Part shown: one piece after another, positions 35,066-43,418 of the stretch
Layout of the letters: each line of letters opens with the position of its first letter
Numbering within the stretch: the stretch's first letter is position 1
Assembly (NCBI RefSeq): GCF_900105615.1
Contig: NZ_LT630003.1
Coordinates: 62,001-126,000, forward strand
Reading direction: 5' to 3'
Source of the DNA: Lacrimispora sphenoides JCM 1415
GTDB lineage: Bacteria > Bacillota > Clostridia > Lachnospirales > Lachnospiraceae
DNA: 64,000 nt
The notes under the pieces: generated by a model
The model's input: only the letters and a program-made list of their open reading frames with translations
Database searches by the model: none
What the model was told of the DNA's origin: nothing
Program-made: the position numbers and the translations under genes

Positions 35066-36597
35066 GATTTGCCACCTTCTTTCTTTGCGCCTGCCATATA
35101 AAGACCCAATTCCTGAACCGTAACGTTCTTAGGGTTTAGGTCGGCTACGATTCCGCCTTCAAACATGACCAGAATCCGGTCGCTTAAATTCATGACTTCG
35201 TCTAATTCCAGGGATACTAAGAGAATGGCGGCACCCGCATCTCTTTGCTTTATCAACTGGCGGTGAATGTATTCAATGGCTCCTACGTCTAAGCCACGGG
35301 TGGGCTGAACTGCCAGAAGGATATCGGGAGCCTTGGAGATCTCTCTTGCTACAATAGCCTTTTGCTGGTTTCCGCCGGACATGCTGCGGGCTGTGGTAAA
35401 GGAGCCTTCACTGCTTCTTATATCATAATCCTGGATCAGCTTTTCCGCATATTCATAGATCTTGTCATTTTTTAAGAAAGTATTGCTTTGGAAGTCCTTT
35501 TCAAAATACTGCTGAAGAACCAGGTTGTAGGCCAGGTTATAATCCAGGACAAGGCCGTGTTTGTGCCGGTCCTCCGGTATGTGGGACAAACCATGGGTAT
35601 TTTTGTAACGGATGCTCTTTTTCGTCACGTCTTCCCCATTGATGGTAACGGTACCGGTGCTCATATCGGAAATGCCGGTAATGGCATGGATAAGCTCTGT
35701 CTGGCCATTGCCGTCGATGCCGGCGATACAGACGATCTCACCTCTTTTTACCTTGAAAGAGACATCATGGACCATCTTTTTTGTCTGGCCCTCTCTTTTG
35801 GCCTCCACTGAAAGATCCTTTACTTCCAGCACAACTTCTCCGGGCTTGGAAGGATTCTTGTCAACGGTCAGATTTACCTTTCGGCCAACCATCATCTCTG
35901 ACATCTCTTCAGGTGTTGTTTCTGCTACCTCTACCGTTCCAATATATTTACCGCGGCGCAGGACAGAACAGCGGTCCGCAACCGCCTTGATTTCATTGAG
36001 CTTGTGGGTGATAAACAGGATGGACTTTCCTTCCTTTACCAGATCTTTCATGATCTGCATCAGTTCCTCAATTTCCTGAGGAGTAAGAACCGCAGTGGGT
36101 TCGTCAAAAATCATGATTTCGTTGTCGCGATAAAGCATTTTTAAAATCTCGACCCTTTGCTGCATGCCAACGGTAATGTCCGATATGATCGCATCCGGGT
36201 CCACGAATAATTTGTATTTCTCGCTTAAATCCATAACCTTTTTACGGGCATCATCCATCTTTAAAAACCCGCGTTTCGTCGTTTCAATGCCCAGAACAAT
36301 ATTCTGAAGTACGGTAAAATTCTCTACCAGCTTAAAATGCTGATGAACCATGCCAATACCCAGAGCATTGGCATCCAGCGGCCCTGTTATCTTTTCTTCA
36401 TTGCCTCTGACCTTAATGACGCCTTTTTCCGGCTGGTACAGGCCGAATAAGACACTCATGAGCGTGGATTTTCCCGCGCCGTTCTCACCAAGCAGAGCAA
36501 GTATCTCGCCTTTCTTTAATTGCAGAGTGATGTCATCATTGGCGATGATACCAGGAAATTCTTTCGTGATGTGAAGCATCTCAATAATGTAGTCCAT
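35062..36597 (-). CDS. Nucleoside ABC importer ATPase (NupO-like)
   Basis: A 511-residue protein with two ABC domains in tandem. The first has Walker A GENGAGKST and a DEPTAVLTP Walker B; the second has an altered Walker A GIDGNGQTEL and signature MSGGNQQKAIVARE with VQPTRGLDVGA in place of the DEPT box. This asymmetric pattern is typical of RbsA/NupO-type ATPases. It lies downstream of the solute-binding lipoprotein gene, separated by a terminator and two repeat units. Confidence 0.93.
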   Translation of the reverse strand: MDYIIEMLHITKEFPGIIANDDITLQLKKGEILALLGENGAGKSTLMSVLFGLYQPEKGVIKVRGNEEKITGPLDANALGIGMVHQHFKLVENFTVLQNIVLGIETTKRGFLKMDDARKKVMDLSEKYKLFVDPDAIISDITVGMQQRVEILKMLYRDNEIMIFDEPTAVLTPQEIEELMQIMKDLVKEGKSILFITHKLNEIKAVADRCSVLRRGKYIGTVEVAETTPEEMSEMMVGRKVNLTVDKNPSKPGEVVLEVKDLSVEAKREGQTKKMVHDVSFKVKRGEIVCIAGIDGNGQTELIHAITGISDMSTGTVTINGEDVTKKSIRYKNTHGLSHIPEDRHKHGLVLDYNLAYNLVLQQYFEKDFQSNTFLKNDKIYEYAEKLIQDYDIRSSEGSFTTARSMSGGNQQKAIVAREISKAPDILLAVQPTRGLDVGAIEYIHRQLIKQRDAGAAILLVSLELDEVMNLSDRILVMFEGGIVADLNPKNVTVQELGLYMAGAKKEGGKS

Positions 36598-36677
36598 AAA
36601 ATCCCCCTTAATTCGGTACCTATCTATGGGACCTGGTTAATAAAATACACCTTGGTATTTTTCTGTTTTATGAGAAA

Positions 36678-36737
36678 TAAAAAAGAGATGCCGTAAGAGA
36701 CCAGGTCTGTTCTGACTGGTGAATCAAACGGCATCTC
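36678..36737 (-). terminator. Terminator/attenuator between BMP lipoprotein and ATPase genes
   Basis: On the minus strand a perfect 10-bp stem (36685-36694 with 36728-36737) encloses a second ACCAG/CTGGT stem and is followed by TTTTTTATTT. It should leave the binding protein more abundant than the membrane components. Confidence 0.8.
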
Positions 36738-36842
36738 CTTTCCTCTTTCCCGCCCATGCTTTCTGGGCATATAGGTATGCCTGGAAGGTATTCCTCTTTC
36801 TAGCCCGTGCTATCTGGGCTTAAAGATATGCCCGAAGGGCGC
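36735..36842 (-). repeat. Two-hairpin RBS-associated repeat, two units (minus strand)
   Basis: Read on the minus strand: unit A (36842-36791) has GCCCTTCGGGC, ATATCTTTAA and AGCCC/GGGCT; unit B (36790-36735) has GGCATACCTATA, TGCCCA/TGGGC and GGGAAAGAGGAAAGGAG. Here the repeat precedes a terminator rather than a start codon. Confidence 0.65.
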
Positions 36843-36854
36843 TTCCTTTGCAGG

Positions 36855-38018
36855 TTATTCTACAAAGTTAATTTTTGTCTTTTCAAGCTTTAAGTCAACC
36901 GTAGGATTGTTATTATCCTGGGAAGGCTGTACAAGTTCGATCTTACCTTCTTTTAACTGAGTAAAGATTGCATCATAATCCTGCTGTGTGAACTTGGTGA
37001 ATTTGGAAGTTTCCATTGGAAGTCCGATACCATTGTTCTTTGCTGAGAAGATGCTGGTTTTTCCGCCTGGGAAAGAATTGTCATAGAATGCCTTTACTCC
37101 ATCGTAAACGGAAACGGACAGTTCTTTCATTGCTGAGGTAATAACAGTATTGGATTCATAGCTCTGGTCAACGTCAACGCCGATAACCTTTGTGCCTTTT
37201 TCTTCAGCAGCAGCCATAACGGAGTTACCAACTGCGCCTCCGCATCCAAAGATCACTTCGGTTCCGTTCTGGTACCAGGAAGCAGCCATTGACTGAGCTT
37301 CCGGTGTAGCGGCAAATGCTCCTGTGTAGTTGTACATGATTTCTATGTTGTCGATTCCCAATTCCTTAGCTGCAACGTCAGCACCTTCTGCAAATCCGTA
37401 GCCGTAACGGATAACTGCAGGAACTGCCATACCGCCTAAGAAGCCAAGCTTTGTATGGCCGTCTTTCACTGCTGCATAGCCTGCTAAGAATCCAGGCTCG
37501 TCTTCCTGGAAGAGGATCGGCATTACATTAGCCTCTGTTCTGAATTCTGAATAATCACCATTGTGAGGTTCGCCATCCAGAAGGATGAAATGAACATCTT
37601 TGTGCTGATCCTGGGCAAGGAATACAGGCTCTTCAAATAAGAATCCGGGGCAAACAACTAACTTGGCGCCGCCTTCGATGGCAAGGCCGATGGTCTCAAG
37701 ATAGGAATCAGTGGTACCTTCCTGGGGCTGGTAGTACTTGTAGGAAATATTGTTTTCCTCCGCATACTTCTTCATGCCTTCCCAAGCGCCCTGGTTAAAG
37801 GACTTATCATCAATGGTTCCTAGGTCTGTAACCAATGCAAGCTCATACCCGTTGTCAGATTTTTCTGAAGCTGCGGCTGTTGTCTCTGCCGTTTTTTCAG
37901 CAGCAGTTGTGGTTTCCGGTGCAGCTGTGGTAGCGCCGCCTTGATTGGAAGATCCACATCCACTTAATGCTGCAGTCATCATGACTGCCATTGCTAATGC
38001 TAATGCTCTCTTTTTCAT
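36855..38018 (-). CDS. BMP family nucleoside-binding lipoprotein
   Basis: A 387-residue extracellular binding protein of the BMP/PnrA family. Signal peptide with lipobox LSGC (cysteine at about residue 21) and a Thr/Ala/Glu-rich linker. The mature part has BMP motifs ALVTDLGTIDDKSFNQGAWEG, VVCPGFLFEE, and VIFGCGGAVGNSVM. It delivers (probably purine) nucleosides to the ATPase/permease genes downstream. AGGAGGAAAAAAAAG lies before the ATG on the minus strand. Confidence 0.93.
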   Translation of the reverse strand: MKKRALALAMAVMMTAALSGCGSSNQGGATTAAPETTTAAEKTAETTAAASEKSDNGYELALVTDLGTIDDKSFNQGAWEGMKKYAEENNISYKYYQPQEGTTDSYLETIGLAIEGGAKLVVCPGFLFEEPVFLAQDQHKDVHFILLDGEPHNGDYSEFRTEANVMPILFQEDEPGFLAGYAAVKDGHTKLGFLGGMAVPAVIRYGYGFAEGADVAAKELGIDNIEIMYNYTGAFAATPEAQSMAASWYQNGTEVIFGCGGAVGNSVMAAAEEKGTKVIGVDVDQSYESNTVITSAMKELSVSVYDGVKAFYDNSFPGGKTSIFSAKNNGIGLPMETSKFTKFTQQDYDAIFTQLKEGKIELVQPSQDNNNPTVDLKLEKTKINFVE

Positions 38019-38065
38019 AATCTTTTTTTTCCTCCTGTTTTTGATTAATTTTCAGAGATACCACT

Positions 38066-38094
38066 AATGTATCACATTTTCGTTCTGGAAACAA
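38066..38094 (-). promoter_or_regulatory. Candidate promoter of the BMP importer operon
   Basis: On the minus strand TTGTTT (38094-38089), 17-bp spacer, TACATT (38071-38066). Spacing is ideal; both hexamers are imperfect. Confidence 0.4.
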
Positions 38095-38197
38095 TCTCAT
38101 TTGGTGTTATTTTACAGAAAAAATCAAAAAACAATCGAGCATTTTATGGAATATATTCCTAAACCTTTTACTATGGACGGATATTCTCTGATTTTAC

Positions 38198-38225
38198 TTG
38201 TTATTTAAAAGAAAAATGATAGAAT
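38198..38225 (+). promoter_or_regulatory. Candidate promoter of the MATE gene
   Basis: TTGTTA (38198-38203), 16-bp spacer, TAGAAT (38220-38225), shortly before AAAAGGAGG and the start codon. Confidence 0.5.
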
Positions 38226-38253
38226 GTTTAAAGAATTGAAAAGGAGGATTTTT

Positions 38254-39585
38254 ATGAAAAAGACAAATTTACTGGAAGAACCGGTGAAGAAGTTATTTTT
38301 AAGGTATCTGATGCCATCCATCAGTGCCACTCTGGTTACTTCTCTATATATATTGGCGGACACTCTGATGATCGGACGGGGAGTAGGAGCCATCGGCATT
38401 GCTGCCTTAAACCTTCTTCTGCCCTTATATAGTCTGTTTTTCGGAACCGGCATGCTGTTTGGCGTAGGCGGAGGCGTGCTTTTGTCTATTTCCAAGGGAA
38501 AAGGAGATGAGCATGGGGCCAGGGAATATTTTACGGCTGCACTCTGCTTGGCGGCAGCTGCCGGTGTGGTCTATGTGGCGGCTGGGCAACTGCTGTTTGA
38601 TCCTGTGACAAAGTTTCTGGGGAGAAACGAAACCATGGACCTTTATGTCAGGGAATACGGAAGGATACTGGTATGGGGGGCGCCCGTATTCCTTCTTTCT
38701 TCTTTCCTGCAGGCCTTTGTCAGAAATGACAGAGCTCCTAAAATGGCCATGATTGCCGTGATCTCCGGCGGTGTCACCAATGTGATCCTGGATTATGTTT
38801 TCATCTTTCCTATGAAGATGGGAATGGCAGGAGCGGCGGCTGCCACTGTGATCGGCTCCTGCCTGACCCTTGGCATCCTGCTTACCCATTTATTTTCCAA
38901 GGGAAGTTCCTTAAGAATTGTCCTTGGCTTCAAATGGAGAAAAGCAGGGGAAATCGTGGTAAACGGCCTTTCCAGCTTCTTATTAGAAACATGCAGCGGA
39001 ATCGTCATGTTTTTATTTAACCGCCAGCTTTTGGCTTACGTTGGTGATCTTGGAGTGGTGGTGTACGGCATCATATCCAACAGTGCTTTGATCGTTGCTT
39101 CTATTAATAATGGTATCTCACAGGCCTCCCAACCCATTCTGGCCATGAATTACGGGGCAGGAAAAATGGAGAGGTTAAAGGAAACACGCCGAATGGGAGA
39201 ACTGGCCGTATGCGTTGCCGGAGCGCTGTTTGTGGGAGTGGGTATGCTTTTCCCGGTTATGGTAACAGAAGCCTTTGTAAAGCCTGCAGATGAGATTTTA
39301 GCCATGTCGGTTCCCGCTGTCAGGATTTACTTCCTGTCATTTCTTCCCATGGGATTTAATATTTTGTTCAGCACCTGGTTCCAGTCGGTATTAAGGCCGG
39401 GAAAGGCCTTGTTCATCTGCCTGATGCGGGGACTTGTCTTAAGCAGCGTTCTTGTATTTCATCTTCCAATGGCATTTGGGGTAAACGGGATCTGGTCCGT
39501 CATGCCGGCGGCAGAATTTTTGACGCTGGGGATCTGCCTGGTATTGCTGAAAGAAAAAAGACCTGTTTTGTCTGAAAATTCTTAA
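38254..39585 (+). CDS. MATE family efflux transporter
   Basis: A 443-residue membrane protein with about 12 hydrophobic segments in two halves. Sequence such as PSISATLVTSLYILADTLMIGR and the second-half GISQASQPILAMNYGAGKMERL is typical of MATE (DinF/MepA-like) cation antiporters that export drugs or metabolites. The ATG at 38254 is fixed by AAAAGGAGG; 38224 is an in-frame start without a ribosome-binding site. It is a single-gene unit; the substrate is unknown. Confidence 0.92.
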   Translation: MKKTNLLEEPVKKLFLRYLMPSISATLVTSLYILADTLMIGRGVGAIGIAALNLLLPLYSLFFGTGMLFGVGGGVLLSISKGKGDEHGAREYFTAALCLAAAAGVVYVAAGQLLFDPVTKFLGRNETMDLYVREYGRILVWGAPVFLLSSFLQAFVRNDRAPKMAMIAVISGGVTNVILDYVFIFPMKMGMAGAAAATVIGSCLTLGILLTHLFSKGSSLRIVLGFKWRKAGEIVVNGLSSFLLETCSGIVMFLFNRQLLAYVGDLGVVVYGIISNSALIVASINNGISQASQPILAMNYGAGKMERLKETRRMGELAVCVAGALFVGVGMLFPVMVTEAFVKPADEILAMSVPAVRIYFLSFLPMGFNILFSTWFQSVLRPGKALFICLMRGLVLSSVLVFHLPMAFGVNGIWSVMPAAEFLTLGICLVLLKEKRPVLSENS

Positions 39586-39635
39586 ATTTGTTTTGTGAAA
39601 TTTTGGGGGTAAAACATGGATTCCCAGGTATAAAA

Positions 39636-39649
39636 TTCGCATATGCGAA
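39636..39649. promoter_or_regulatory. Palindromic operator candidate upstream of ppdK
   Basis: TTCGCATATGCGAA is a perfect 14-bp palindrome, followed by an imperfect second copy (TCGCATATCG, 39656-39665). It lies about 100 bases upstream of the ppdK promoter, after the MATE gene. It may bind a regulator of either gene. Confidence 0.45.
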
Positions 39650-39748
39650 CTAAAATCGCATATCGGAAAATGACTGAATATGGAAGTACTTTCATGGTAA
39701 TTGTATCGAAAAAAGAGCTAATTTTTGGGAATAATTAAAGAAACCCCC

Positions 39749-39776
39749 TTTACTAGCGTATGAATTATGCTATAAT
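39749..39776 (+). promoter_or_regulatory. Promoter of ppdK
   Basis: TTTACT (39749-39754), 16-bp spacer, consensus TATAAT (39771-39776), with a leader of about 70 bases to the start codon. Confidence 0.65.
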
Positions 39777-39852
39777 ATTTGCAGGGCTTTTTTGCAAATG
39801 TATCCGGCAGAAAAGCTGGACAACCAACACAATTTGAGGAGGAAATTTACTT

Positions 39853-42477
39853 ATGGCAAGAAAATGGGTTTATTTGTTTACCGAAGGTAATACAAGCATG
39901 AAAAACCTGTTAGGAGGAAAAGGCGCCAACTTGGCAGAGATGACAAACTTAGGCCTTCCGGTTCCCCAGGGATTTACCATAACAACAGAGGCTTGTACTC
40001 AGTATTATGATGACGGCGAGAAGATTAACGATGAGATCATGGACCAGATCATGGAACACATCACTAAGATGGAAGAGATCACCGGAAAGAAGTTCGGCGA
40101 TAAGGAAAATCCTCTTCTGGTTTCTGTTCGTTCCGGTGCAAGAGCATCCATGCCAGGTATGATGGACACCATCTTAAACCTTGGTTTGAATGAAGAAGTA
40201 GTGGAAGTTCTGGCAGCAAAATCCGGTAATCCCCGTTGGGCATGGGATTGTTACCGCAGATTTATCCAGATGTTCTCCGACGTCGTTATGGAAGTGGGCA
40301 AAAAGTTCTTTGAAGAGCTCATCGATAAGATGAAGGAAGAAAAAGGAATCACAGAGGACGTAGATTTAACAGCTGAGGATTTAAAGGAACTTGCAAGACA
40401 GTTCAAGGCTGAGTATAAGGAAAAAATCGGTGCTGATTTCCCGGCAGATCCAAAGCTACAGCTGATGGAAGCGATCAAGGCTGTTTTCCGTTCCTGGAAC
40501 AACCCGAGAGCAAACGTTTACCGCCGCGACAACGATATCCCATATTCCTGGGGTACTGCTGTTAACGTTCAGATGATGGCGTTCGGAAACATGGGCGAGA
40601 CCTCCGGTACCGGTGTTGCATTTACCCGTGACCCAGCAACCGGTGAACGGCACCTTATGGGTGAGTTCTTAATGAACGCACAGGGTGAGGACGTAGTTGC
40701 CGGTATCCGTACACCGCAGAAGATTGACCAGTTGAAGGAAGTTATGCCGGAAGCCTATGAGCAGTTCGTTGGAATCTGCAATAAGCTGGAAGATCACTAC
40801 AGAGATATGCAGGATATGGAATTTACCATTGAAGATAGAACCCTTTACATGCTTCAGACCCGTAACGGCAAGAGAACAGCTAAGGCAGCTTTAAAGATTG
40901 CTTGTGATCTGGTTGATGAAGGCATGATTACAGAGGAAAAGGCAGTTAAGATGATCGATCCAAGAAACTTGGATACCTTACTCCATCCTCAGTTTGATAC
41001 AGATGCATTAAAGAAGACAGAACCGATCGGAAAGGCTCTGGCAGCATCTCCGGGAGCTGCATGCGGTAAGATCGTATTTACAGCTGACGATGCAAAAGCA
41101 TGGCATGAAAGAGGCGAGAAGGTTGTTCTGGTTCGTCTTGAGACCTCTCCGGAAGATATTGAAGGAATGAAGGCCGCTCAGGGTATCTTAACCGTACGCG
41201 GTGGTATGACTTCTCATGCAGCAGTTGTAGCACGTGGAATGGGTACATGCTGTGTATCCGGCTGTTCCGAAATCATTATGGATGAAGAGAACAAGAAATT
41301 CGTCCTGTCAGGCAAGGAATATCATGAAGGAGACTTCTTATCCCTTGATGGATCTACCGGAAAGATCTATGACGGAATCATTCCTACAGTAGATGCAGCC
41401 ATTATCGGTGAATTCGGAAGAATCATGGCATGGGCAGACAAGTACAGAAGGCTGAAAGTAAGAACCAATGCTGATACACCAGCTGATGCAAGAAAAGCAA
41501 GAGAACTGGGCGCAGAAGGAATCGGCCTTTGCCGTACCGAGCATATGTTCTTTGAAGGAGACAGAATCGACGCATTCCGCGAGATGATCTGCTCCGATAC
41601 CGTTGAGGAAAGAGAAGCAGCTCTTGAAAAGATCCTTCCTGTACAGCAGGATGACTTTGAAAAGCTTTACGAAGCATTGGAAGGCAATCCTGTTACCATC
41701 CGTTTCTTAGATCCACCTCTGCATGAGTTCGTTCCAACAGAGGAAGATGACATTAAGAAACTGGCTGATACCCAGGGCAAGACTGTTGCTCAGATCAAGA
41801 GCATCATCGATTCCTTACACGAGTTCAACCCAATGATGGGACATCGTGGATGCCGTCTGACCGTTACCTATCCTGAGATCGCAAAAATGCAGACAAAGGC
41901 AGTGATCCGTGCAGCCATCAACGTTCAGAAGGCACATTCTGACTGGAACGTTTGCCCGGAAATCATGATTCCGCTGATCTGTGATGAGAAGGAATTAAAG
42001 TTTGTTAAGAAGATCGTAGTTGAAACTGCTGACGCAGAGATCGCCGCAGCAGGAAGCAACTTAAAATATGAAGTAGGTACCATGATCGAGATCCCAAGAG
42101 CATGCCTGACCGCTGATGACATTGCCAAAGAGGCTGAATTCTTCTGCTTCGGAACCAATGACTTAACTCAGATGACCTATGGCTTCTCCCGTGACGATGC
42201 AGGCAAGTTCTTAAATGCTTACTATGACACCAAGATCTTCGAGAATGACCCATTTGCAAAACTGGATCAGACCGGTGTAGGCAAGCTTATGGAAACAGCA
42301 ATCAAGTTAGGCAAGGGCGTTCGTCCGGAGATGCATGTTGGTATCTGCGGCGAGCACGGCGGAGATCCTTCTTCCGTAGAGTTCTGCCATAAGATTGGTC
42401 TGGATTATGTATCCTGTTCTCCATTCCGTGTGCCGATTGCTAAACTGGCAGCAGCACAGGCAGCACTTAACAATTAA
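39853..42477 (+). CDS. ppdK: Pyruvate, phosphate dikinase
   Basis: Interconverts pyruvate + ATP + Pi and PEP + AMP + PPi; in clostridia it serves PPi-linked glycolysis or gluconeogenesis. It has 874 residues: an N-terminal ATP-grasp domain (GGKGANLAEMTNLGLPVPQG), a central phosphohistidine domain with GGMTSHAAVVARGMG (His455), and a C-terminal TIM barrel with the PEP/pyruvate site ending CGEHGGDPSS. Length and motifs are normal. AGGAGGAAAT precedes the ATG. Monocistronic, with its own promoter and terminator. Confidence 0.98.
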   Translation: MARKWVYLFTEGNTSMKNLLGGKGANLAEMTNLGLPVPQGFTITTEACTQYYDDGEKINDEIMDQIMEHITKMEEITGKKFGDKENPLLVSVRSGARASMPGMMDTILNLGLNEEVVEVLAAKSGNPRWAWDCYRRFIQMFSDVVMEVGKKFFEELIDKMKEEKGITEDVDLTAEDLKELARQFKAEYKEKIGADFPADPKLQLMEAIKAVFRSWNNPRANVYRRDNDIPYSWGTAVNVQMMAFGNMGETSGTGVAFTRDPATGERHLMGEFLMNAQGEDVVAGIRTPQKIDQLKEVMPEAYEQFVGICNKLEDHYRDMQDMEFTIEDRTLYMLQTRNGKRTAKAALKIACDLVDEGMITEEKAVKMIDPRNLDTLLHPQFDTDALKKTEPIGKALAASPGAACGKIVFTADDAKAWHERGEKVVLVRLETSPEDIEGMKAAQGILTVRGGMTSHAAVVARGMGTCCVSGCSEIIMDEENKKFVLSGKEYHEGDFLSLDGSTGKIYDGIIPTVDAAIIGEFGRIMAWADKYRRLKVRTNADTPADARKARELGAEGIGLCRTEHMFFEGDRIDAFREMICSDTVEEREAALEKILPVQQDDFEKLYEALEGNPVTIRFLDPPLHEFVPTEEDDIKKLADTQGKTVAQIKSIIDSLHEFNPMMGHRGCRLTVTYPEIAKMQTKAVIRAAINVQKAHSDWNVCPEIMIPLICDEKELKFVKKIVVETADAEIAAAGSNLKYEVGTMIEIPRACLTADDIAKEAEFFCFGTNDLTQMTYGFSRDDAGKFLNAYYDTKIFENDPFAKLDQTGVGKLMETAIKLGKGVRPEMHVGICGEHGGDPSSVEFCHKIGLDYVSCSPFRVPIAKLAAAQAALNN

Positions 42478-42501
42478 AGAAAACAACTATATAGGATAGT
42501 C

Positions 42502-42545
42502 AAAGGGGGTCGTGGTATCGGCAGTTTCGTACACGGCCCCTTTTG
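42502..42545 (+). terminator. Terminator of ppdK
   Basis: AAAGGGG(G)TCGTG pairs with CACGGCCCCTTTT (42502-42545), ending in TTTT. Confidence 0.75.
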
Positions 42546-42580
42546 ATGTTTAAAATACTATAAAGAGTGCAACATATCAG

Positions 42581-42627
42581 AAAAGCTGCTCAATCTGGCC
42601 ATACGGTATAGATCTTGCAGCTTTTTT
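42581..42627. terminator. Bidirectional terminator between ppdK and marR-type gene
   Basis: AAAAGCTGC (42581-42589) pairs with GCAGCTTTT (42617-42625); plus-strand tail TTTTTT, minus-strand tail TTTTCT, so it may serve both converging genes. Confidence 0.65.
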
Positions 42628-42658
42628 GATGTTCTTATATAATTGACAGTTGATATGC

Positions 42659-43141
42659 CTATGATTCCAGATCAGATTTCAGAAGTTCATTATACTTCTC
42701 AATAATCCGGTAAAAGGCGTCTAAGTCTGACTCACCGCACTGTTCGATCAGATAGGAGGTGGTCTGTGTGATGTCTGCTACATCGTAAGCTTTGTGAACC
42801 GAGGAAAGTCTCTGACCCTTTTCTGTCACGTATAAGCATACGGATTTTTCATTATTCTCCTTGTAGCGTTTTTCTATATATCCGGAGTCGACTAGCTTCT
42901 TGATGACCTGGGAAATGGCACTTTTGCTTTTGTGCCATATCTTTGACAGCTCAGTGGCGGTAATCCCGGGGGAGTCGTCAATGTAGGTAAGGGTGTGTAT
43001 CTCCATCATGTTAAAGTTTTCATTCTCATATGTATGATGGGCATAGATGTAATTGTGATATAAGATGACAAATTCATACAAGGTATCTGCCCGTGCATTC
43101 AACTTTTGATATGCGCTGTTTATATCTGAAATATGACTCAT
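42659..43141 (-). CDS. MarR family transcriptional regulator
   Basis: A 160-residue winged-helix regulator: NFNMMEIHTLTYI, TATELSKIWHKSKSAISQVIKKL (recognition helix) and SGYIEKRYKENNEKSVCLYVTEKGQ (wing). The start at the minus-strand ATG at 43141 is supported by CAGGAGC upstream. It is divergent from the lyase/symporter/CoA-disulfide reductase genes. The palindrome over their promoter (43351-43377) is the likely binding site. Cysteines near the wing (SVCLY) and C-terminus (IEQCGES) could sense thiol redox state, an inference. Confidence 0.88.
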   Translation of the reverse strand: MSHISDINSAYQKLNARADTLYEFVILYHNYIYAHHTYENENFNMMEIHTLTYIDDSPGITATELSKIWHKSKSAISQVIKKLVDSGYIEKRYKENNEKSVCLYVTEKGQRLSSVHKAYDVADITQTTSYLIEQCGESDLDAFYRIIEKYNELLKSDLES

Positions 43142-43324
43142 ATAAATGCTCCTGTTCCAATTGATGATGTTTGTACATGTAATAGTACCATATATAGTAT
43201 AGGGCTTCAATATATTATTTCAAACAAAGCGGGAAATATAGTTAAGTGAATAAACCATAAAAATAAGAAAGTAAACAATTTATGTGAAAACTGCCCTAAT
43301 TATTAAAAATGTATTAAAAATATA

Positions 43325-43353
43325 TTGACAATATATACTATGTATTTTATAAT
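43325..43353 (+). promoter_or_regulatory. Perfect consensus sigmaA promoter of the lyase operon
   Basis: TTGACA (43325-43330), 17-bp spacer, TATAAT (43348-43353): exact consensus, so strong repression control is expected. Confidence 0.85.
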
Positions 43354-43377
43354 ATAGTTCAGTTGGTGAACTATATT
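43351..43377. promoter_or_regulatory. Operator palindrome overlapping the -10 element
   Basis: Two exact 11-bp inverted arms (AATATAGTTCA and its complement) separated by 5 bases. It overlaps the -10 box and start site, a classic repressor position; the divergent MarR-type protein is the prime candidate. Confidence 0.75.
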
Positions 43378-43418
43378 TTGCAACAACTTGCTTATACTAC
43401 GAAAAGGATGGTATTTTC

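Noticed and set aside
43191..43347. ATATATAGTAT/ATATATACTAT motifs as further operators for the MarR protein
   Set aside because: They are short, AT-rich and imperfect; the perfect 11-bp palindrome at 43351-43377 is a much better site.
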